DNA of 64,000 nucleotides from Gaertneriomyces semiglobifer. Its lineage: Eukaryota > Chytridiomycota > Chytridiomycetes > Spizellomycetales > Spizellomycetaceae. A program made the position numbers and the translations under genes. Of the stretch, positions 57,026 to 64,000 are shown piece by piece. The notes beneath the pieces were generated by a model. That model was given only the letters and a program-made list of their open reading frames with translations, made no database searches and was not told the origin of the DNA. Location of the stretch: NCBI GenBank assembly GCA_025558075.1, contig JAHLKF010000016.1, forward strand, positions 62,001 to 126,000. The letters run 5' to 3'. Position 1 is the first letter of the stretch. Each line of letters starts with the position of its first letter.

Positions 57026-57733
57026 GAAAAACACAATAATAATCAAATAAACTCTATTCAATTTTGTGGTATTGAAGAAATGGATAAGAAGTGATGAGTG
57101 TTTGTTTTTCTCCCGGGTTTGCGTTTTTGTGGGTTGGGAGAGGAGTGAGTGAGTGGTTATATTATGTGTGTTTCTTTGTCGCCCCACCCTATCTGGGGTG
57201 AACATGGTTCTCGCTTTTAAGCGGCCCTCTTTCACTCATCCCCACCAAAGGTAAATTTATTCTTACCTCAGCTCACACATTAAGAAAACTTACAATAAGG
57301 AAAACACCAAAAAAAAAAGCGTCTGTAGCTGATTTCGTAACGCATCAAACAAAGTAAAAAAAACGCGGTAGGTCGGGTCATCGCTGCTCCCAATCAAAAA
57401 ACAGAACCTAGTGGAGACATGTGGGAAAAGTCTGAATATGATCGAGGTTTGGTAAGTTTCTCATGTCCTTGGCGCTTTTCCCATCTTCATTGCGTTGGTG
57501 TGTGAATTTGCGAAGCGTCTCACGACTCGTTGAGTAGGTGTGGTGTTTGGTACCAACCGATTTCACGATTCGTGCCAAAAGCACAGACGGTGTGTAGTTT
57601 CTCCAACACTCTATCAGCCTTCATCCCAAAAGTCCATTGCTTCCTTCACATAAAATACACGAACCAAATCCGTTAAAAGAGTCTCTTCAAAATATAATTG
57701 TGTTTATTTTTTGTCAAATCATTATGTTTTGTC
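57026..57733. other. Intergenic, convergent 3' ends
   Basis: AATAAA at 57046-57051, 21 nt after the stop of the low-complexity gene, is a likely poly(A) signal. The remaining 700 nt between the convergent genes shows nothing else. Confidence 0.5.
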
Positions 57734-59415
57734 TTATAGAGGATTAGCATCATGCCCACCCACACCGGCCCCATCATGGTCTCCCATCACACCCCCATGA
57801 TGTCCACCATCATCTAGGTTTCCCATGGCTAACGGTCTGTCCCGTCGTTCCCCCCGTTCGGGTTCGGTCATTTCCTCAATCATTGGCGGTGGTGGTGGTG
57901 GTTGTAATTGTATTTCCTGATGTTGTTGCTGTTGTTGTCGACTTGGATAAGACGAAAGTGTTGGATAGGATGCACCACCCGAGGAGGAGGACCCGGTTGG
58001 GAGGATAGCTTCAGAATGGATACGTTCGATCTGTTCGGTTTCGGATTCGGCGACGAGTGGGAGGCCGAGTTCTGAGGCGAGGGGTTGGAGGGATTTTTGT
58101 TTGACATCTTCATTTTCAGGAACCTTTTAAAAAAACATAAGGGTTGAGTATAAATGTGTGAAAGAGATAAACGAGCCAAGGAGGGAGGGACTTACTTTAC
58201 TTCCACCTCTCGAGAACGGAGGTGCAGGGTCCATGGCACCCGTACTCCCTTCCCTTCCATACCCACTCGAATACCCCGGCGGACAATTCTCCAACTGCAC
58301 CCGACTCCTCACAATCGCCCACGGCCACCTCTGTTTAATAACCTCCACGACGCGTTCACGGACATAACACCTCAAATCAAAAGTTTGTCCCGGGTTCTTG
58401 GCGCTGGCCAGACACCGGACCTGACAGACGCCGTCGGTGGTCATATCCGTCAACTGCATGGCGGCGACTTTCCCATCCCACAGACCACCCGAGTTGGGCA
58501 AGATCTCGTCCACGTAGATTTTACGAAGGGCGTCAAGCGGGATCATGGGGTCGACGTACAAAAACGCCGTTCCGATTTTCCAAGGGGAGCGACGAGACCA
58601 GTTTTCAAAAGTGGAGGAGAGGATGCGTTTGAGGGGGACGACGAGACGACGGGCGTCCCATGTGCGGATGACAATGTACATGGAATGGATGGCTTCCACA
58701 CGGCCGTACTCGCCGTCAATGATGACTTCGTCGTCGATGAGGATCGGACGGGTGACGGCGATGATGAAGCTGTAGAAGGAGTTTTCGAGAATGGGTTGGG
58801 AGGCAACGGTGAGGACGATTCCCATCAACCCTGCTGAGGCAAGGAGAGATGCTCCGATTTGCCAGGCGGTGGGGAAGACGAACACGATGCATGCCGCGCA
58901 GATGACGGTGATGAAACCGAAACACAGACGGGAGAAGACGCGGACTTGGGTTTGCGCGATCCGGGCGTGCAGGTTGTTGTCGGATTCGACAGAGTTGGCG
59001 CGGAGAAGCGTTGCTGCCGCCACTGTAATACGTAAGAAAATCCATCAGATTAGTATTTTGTTTGTTTCTCACCACCAGATGAACAGAGAATACATGAATA
59101 CTCACATCGCACCATATTCCCGGCAAAATATCCTATCCCCAATATCAGCAGGACAGTCATCGCTCTCTGCACACTCACACGCGTCCCCGGTTCCATCTTT
59201 AAATTCGCCAAAGCGACCATGACAGCAATGATCGGGAACAGGATGAACAGAGGCCATCTTGAGAAAGCGACGAGGTCATCATCAAAAGGCCATGGCGTTT
59301 TGCGCGCAGCCCACCGTAAGAGAAAGAAGATGATGGTATGAGCGACCCAGGCGATGAGGACGGATGCGATGGGAATCATGATCAGGCGCCATGTTGGGTC
59401 TGAAAAGATCGCCAT
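57734..59415 (-). CDS. MscS-type mechanosensitive ion channel
   Basis: Exons are 59106-59415, 58196-59022 and 57734-58123, giving 508 aa, all in phase. N-terminal membrane helices (residues 8-32, 50-70, 85-105) precede two more around 130-175, then the MscS pore helix and beta domain: GLMGIVLTVASQPILENSF, IDDEVIIDGEYGRVEAIH and VVPLKRILSSTFENW. These proteins open under membrane tension and release osmolytes or calcium; the location (plasma membrane or organelle) cannot be told. A soluble domain follows. The C-terminal 130 residues are disordered with Gln, Pro and His/Gly runs coded by simple repeats. Confidence 0.85.
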
Positions 59416-61043
59416 CTTTTTTAGTGTATGTTGGTGTGTGTTGCGTCAGGGTATCAGAAAATCGCCTTTGGTTTTGCCTTTCTATTCTTCACTTGATTGA
59501 TTCACGCTGATTTCTTAAATTATCCAACTCGTCCAGGACACAAAACTTGGTGAAGAACCAATCCTCTTGCTCTTGCTCGTAACTTGGAAAACGAGCCTAC
59601 AAGAGCTCCGCCTTGAACAGAAACGACCCTCCTCTAGTAAACGATTTTGAAAGTGTCCTTTGCACAGTAGTAGTAACAGCCGCGCGCGGTTCTTCTCCCC
59701 AAAACCAGAGATCCTCCGCGCCCTATTAACCCTCCGATTCCGCCAAACTCTGCACAATCTCTAACAGACAGTTGCAGTATATAATATAGTCCTGAAGAAT
59801 ACTTGGGCGTGGAGTGGTGATGTAAAATCTATCTATATCTATGTCTATCCGCCGACGGCGGGTTGGGGGAATGAAGAAAGAGAAAGAGGGAGGCTGGTGT
59901 ATGTAATGGTCCGTAGTTTTTACCCTCTCCCTCGAGGGAAGAATAGGGTGCCGAGTTTGTTGATTGAGGAGCGCAATGTGCAAAAGTGCCCGAACAAAGC
60001 GAAAAGAATTTGAGGGTCTCGGTTGATGTGACGTCAAACCCCGCCCTTCTCTCAGTATGAACTGGTATCGGTGGTTTGAACTTTGCAGCGGCGCGGGAAA
60101 CTAGTATCTCGAGATCCTTATCTCGCTCTCTTCAAACCTCTGCTACGTTGGGCGGCCCACAACCGGGGCAATGACTGTTTACGTAGTAGAAAGAAATGAA
60201 AAATGATGAAATGGTTCTGTCTTTGTGGATCCTCTGCGGCGCGCGCGGGAGTGTCCAGATCTGTATATATGCCGGGGGGCGGCGGGGGGGTGGGGATATC
60301 ACAGTTGGGGTGTGAGAAGATATGGAAAAATGGTTACTGGCTCTATCTACTACTGTGCATGTGCAAAGTGTAATGTGAGAGCGGAGTAGCATATATGATA
60401 ATAGCACCTACGTACGCCTCATCGATCTACATAGAAAATGTCACACACCCACACCCACACACGATGGGATCGTCCAAATACCCGAATATGAATTGGGAAT
60501 TGATGGGATGCGCCCCGCCCCCCCCAAAAAAAACAAAGAAAAACCTCTCTCTCTCTTCTCTGATCTTCCCCCCGTCGCTCGTCATTCCCCCCCTCCCCAT
60601 CCCAAGATCCCCAAATCCAAAGTGCACGCACACACACACACACACGCAACAACAAATCCAAAGAACTGTTCGACGGGGAACAAACGCAACGCAACTCGGG
60701 AACAACCCTTTCTTCCCATCCACAACACAACGCGTATTACGTCACTCCGACAAACTCCGACATGCTTGTTGTCGATAAGCACATAGATGACGATGGTCAT
60801 GACTCCGCACTGTTTGGCACATGTCAGCAAACAAATACAATGACTAATGATTATGTGCGGCACAGCGCGCGTAGCTGCAGTTATTGGTTTAAGTAAGCCA
60901 TAAATGTATTACACAGCCACTAGATGTTAATTAGCGTACACGAATGCGGCACAGTCACGCGTGGTTCTTTTTGGAGCGCTGTGAACTTTTAAACTTGTCA
61001 AATAGGAACACGGACGGATAACACACACCCTACCGTCACAACC
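59416..61043. other. Intergenic with simple repeats
   Basis: About 1.6 kb holding the promoter of the MscS gene. It contains pyrimidine and G tracts and a (CA)n run at about 60629-60645. Overlapping frames at 60395-60863 on both strands come from these simple repeats and are not genes. Confidence 0.5.
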
Positions 61044-61764
61044 ATGCGTCCAAACGCTAGGAACTCCCTCGTTGATTCCGACGATGTCTTCGAGAGGGAT
61101 TTCAAGTATGTCCCTCGCAGGGTCGTCGACAGAACAAAGCGGGATCATAAACGAGCAAGCGTCGATGACTTTAAGGCGCAAAGCCATCAAAGCGCATCAT
61201 CATACATCATGACCCGTTTCGCAGGCGACTTTCTTCAAAAGATCCCCACTTATGCAGGCCCCCTCGACGGTGATAAATCACTAGTGACCTTCATCCGCTC
61301 AATCTCAACCCTCCACTCCCTCTGCCCAGACCTCTCCGACACAGACCTATTCAAGATCGCTCATGCCCATCTCCGTGATCAAGCTTACACCTGGTTAAAA
61401 CGCGTAAACGACCAACACCCCATCGGCCATCCCGATCACATACACCAATGGTCGTCTTTAGAATCCAAACTACTAGAACGCTTCCGTCCTTCCAAGTTTT
61501 GTAGAAGCCCAACGGATCGCTCTTTATGACCTTAAGCAAGACGGTACGCTCACCGAGTATGATGCTGCATTTGAGGAAATCTGCGAACGGATACCTGATA
61601 TGACCCCAACCGACATCTGTCATGCGTACGTCCGCGGCTTGAAACCGATCATTCGCGATGTGATCCGTATCGGTGTTCCTTGGGGTACGCAAACTTTGGA
61701 TGGCCTGCAATTGGCTGCTGGGAACTTTGACCCGTCCATTTGGGTCGAAGAACCCGTCGAATGA
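61044..61764 (+). pseudogene. Retrotransposon gag remnant with a frame break
   Basis: A gag-like helical protein begins at the ATG at 61044. The block SSLESKLLERFRPSK is followed, after a one-base shift in a TTTT run near 61498, by FVEAQRIALYDLKQDG, TLTEYDAAFEEICERIPDM and HAYVRGLKPIIRDVI, ending at TGA 61764. This is the retrotransposon gag domain pattern of Ty3/gypsy-type elements. No zinc knuckle, protease, reverse transcriptase or integrase is seen in the remaining window, and no long terminal repeats were found. A truncated, decayed copy. Confidence 0.6.
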
Positions 61765-62097
61765 AACACTGGCGCGGCCTTGCATCCATGACTGCCCATT
61801 TCTCATCGATACCCAGAAACGTACTGGAAACACACACCGTCAGCCGAGACTCACTCTGAAACCATCCCGAGGCATTCCTCGTCCTGTCGCCGTTGAATAC
61901 ACCAGCATTTTTCTATCCTTGGTTGCCTGCCCCTCGCGCTTTGCGCTCAGCATCACACATGATCGAGTCTCGCAGACAGAGTTTCTGACACCTTCCCACC
62001 GGCAAGATTCCAAGGGATCCAATAAGTTAGGTATTAGTGTTAGAGTTTAGATGGTTGTTTTTTTTTGGTTCGCTTTTTGGGGTAGCGTGTTATTATA

Positions 62098-63017
62098 ATG
62101 AACGAGTCAAGGTGTACTGGCCGGGATCCGCCAAAATCACCACCGTGAGTATTCAAAATGTAACTTCACCCTGGAATTTATCTGGCAACATTTTCTCAAG
62201 ATGTCGTATCGGCAAACTTGAGAAAATTCTCTACCAAACATCTTGTAATGCGATTTGGAAAAATTGTAAATGTACGCTTAGGAAGCCAATAAATGATGAT
62301 TGCTTCAGGATGGATTCCTATAAAGATGTAAGGGTTTGGTATCCCACCTTTCCTGTTTTCCTTTTTCCTCTCAAGGCCTTTTGGCTAACATCAAGTTGTA
62401 GTATCTGTTCTTTTCAGTTTACCAACTGGATTTCCTCGGCATTCATTGTCCGAGTGATTTTTTCTTGTCATTACCTCATTTTTAAAAATTCGCAGGACGT
62501 TGATGGACTTGCTTCTAGGCACGCTGGCAACTGGTGGCCCTGGTATTTGCACTACTTCTGGGTGAGCGCCGAGACAACCCCCCGGGAAAACAAAGTAAAG
62601 GAAGAGATGTTTGAATTGATGTATTGCCCTCATTGTCTGCTGAACGACACTTATTTGTCTGTTTAGATGTACGCATCTCAACCTTTTTTCAACGGTGCTG
62701 GATTTGACGGACAACTAGTTGTATATTTAGGCAGTGCAGGGCCTGGAACTGCGATCTGGAAGAGGATTTCTATCCCGACTGCGTTAGGAGCGACGTTTTG
62801 CTTAATTCTGGCCCACCTTGAGGAAGGGTCGTTTCCCGTAAATTCGGATAATTTGGAGGCTCTACCTTTTCGGAGAGGAATACTGGGTTTGTCAAAAGTT
62901 GGTCAGACGCATCGACATTTGCCAGGCGGACCACCAAGAAGCGTAGATTTGAATTTTGGCCAGTTTCGACCTTCCTTTTTTTGGGGGCGGAAACATCCTC
63001 GGAGGATAACACGTTGA
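62098..63017 (+). CDS. Possible small multi-exon gene, unrecognised
   Basis: Four exons fit with agreeing phases: 62098-62144, 62309-62327, 62496-62561 and 62667-63017. All three introns are GT-AG with good donors (GTGAGT, GTAAGG, GTGAGC). The product is 160 aa with an aromatic block (NWWPWYLHYFW) followed by GAGFDGQLVVYLGSAGPG. The last 60 residues look less natural, so the end may lie in another exon. No family recognised. It lies downstream of the gag remnant in AT-richer DNA. Confidence 0.35.
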
Positions 63018-64000
63018 ACGTCAGCGCGCAAATGAGTTTAACTCCTCTAGTGTGCCACCAGGGACATACATTAAAATGTCGAAAGTAGACGGTACGAATT
63101 GACTCTAGAGAATGGGAGTATCAGAAAAAAAAATCCCGGCTAGATTTCGATGGGAAACAGAGTAAGTCACAAAAAACTCATCCACAAAAGGGGGGGGAGA
63201 ATGTGCCCGCGCAAAAACATGAACACCTCGGAACAGTTGTGCAACACTTTAGTGAAAAACGGGGCATTAGAGCCACCGGAGAATGGTGAAACAGAATACT
63301 AAACCCCGAAAACTCGAATCATTGTTTTTCTCCGAACTGATCCAGTGGAAAACCGCGAAAGGAAGAACCGTTTATAAGATGCGATGTTGGGGCTGCGACC
63401 TATGACTGTGAAAAAAATTCGATAACCCACAGATCCACGAGATAAGCTGGGTTAAAGCAACAGACCTAGCAAGGGCAAAAACGCCGCCTGAATGATGGAA
63501 TATCGACAAAGCTAAAGCTTTCAAACTCTCCGGATAGTTACCGACGTTACTCATCGTCCCAACAAGACCTGGATTTTTTCTAAAAACGGAAAACGTGATA
63601 TGGATGAAGAGTTCATCTGGTTGGATGTATCGTAAGCGGTAGCGGACAATAAAGGCATGTTTGGAGAAGGTAATGGATGCACCCCCCTCTTTTTCATTTA
63701 TTTTTACTTTCATACTGTCGACTCGTTCCATGATCGTATCCCACCTATTACACACATAATGGGGTGTATTTTCCCAAAGAAAGAAAGCATGAAAATCAAT
63801 GTGAATTGGAGGAACCCTGTTAGGTATCGCGCTATGCATTTAGCAAGTAAACTCCCGTTTTCGAGAGCCCTTGATTTAGGAAAAAATACGTTTTCCGGGG
63901 TTGTTTTACAACTACGACCTCAATTCAGGGTCCAAGTTAAAATTTTGTATATACGTTACCCGCACGCGTCAAAATATCTTTTTCAACCCATTTAACACTT
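63018..64000. other. AT-richer end of the window, nothing firm
   Basis: A 155-residue minus-strand frame (63372-63839) and a 112-residue plus-strand frame (63657-63995) overlap; neither has a recognisable domain. Base composition is lower in GC than the rest, as in decayed transposon DNA. Confidence 0.4.

Noticed and set aside
58154..58837. 227-aa open frame on the plus strand
   Set aside because: Antisense to the MscS channel exon 2, caused by the GC-rich third positions of that gene.
60395..60863. Overlapping open frames on both strands
   Set aside because: Produced by pyrimidine tracts and (CA)n repeats; no domain or ATG context.

Overview
This window is nuclear DNA from a fungus with many short introns (about 40-90 nt, GT-AG), dense gene spacing and classic fungal housekeeping genes. 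A complete meckelin (TMEM67) gene, a ciliary transition-zone protein, together with a CEP57/PPC89-type centrosome protein, points to a flagellated (zoosporic) fungus, most likely a chytrid. This is inference from gene content; no rRNA or tRNA gene is present to confirm it.

Layout. 1-33.2 kb is a compact housekeeping block: a partial membrane protein (-), a CEP57/PPC89-like gene (+), a USP10/Ubp3 deubiquitinase (+), the ergothioneine enzyme Egt1 (+), an SGNH hydrolase (+), BUD13 (-), SVP26/TEX261 (+), ALG12 (-), telomerase reverse transcriptase in nine exons (+), an MRH-domain sorting receptor (-), QCR8 (-), ribosomal protein eL36 (-), meckelin in about twelve exons (+), a small unrecognised gene (-) and WDR24 of the GATOR2/SEACAT complex (+).

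33.2-53.6 kb is an accessory block. It holds a Crinkler-like (CR) protein gene with SAM-like, P-loop NTPase and PD-(D/E)XK nuclease modules, flanked on both sides by minus-strand broken coding sequence and by a 110-bp repeat at a 200-bp period. It also has a second large coiled-coil gene with a possible nuclease-like core, whose intron carries a 183-bp tandem duplication. Further content is a truncated AGC kinase, a 7TM receptor with a one-base frame break, a CCCH zinc-finger fragment and a stanniocalcin-like secreted protein. One housekeeping gene (mitochondrial uL24) sits inside this block.

53.6-64 kb contains a long low-complexity protein gene, an MscS-type channel gene and a broken retrotransposon gag, then AT-richer sequence with one weakly supported small gene.

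Several accessory genes carry single-base frame breaks, some of them in A or T runs. Either they are decaying or the assembly has indel errors; reads or RNA would decide. All exon models were made by eye from splice signals, reading phase and family resemblance.
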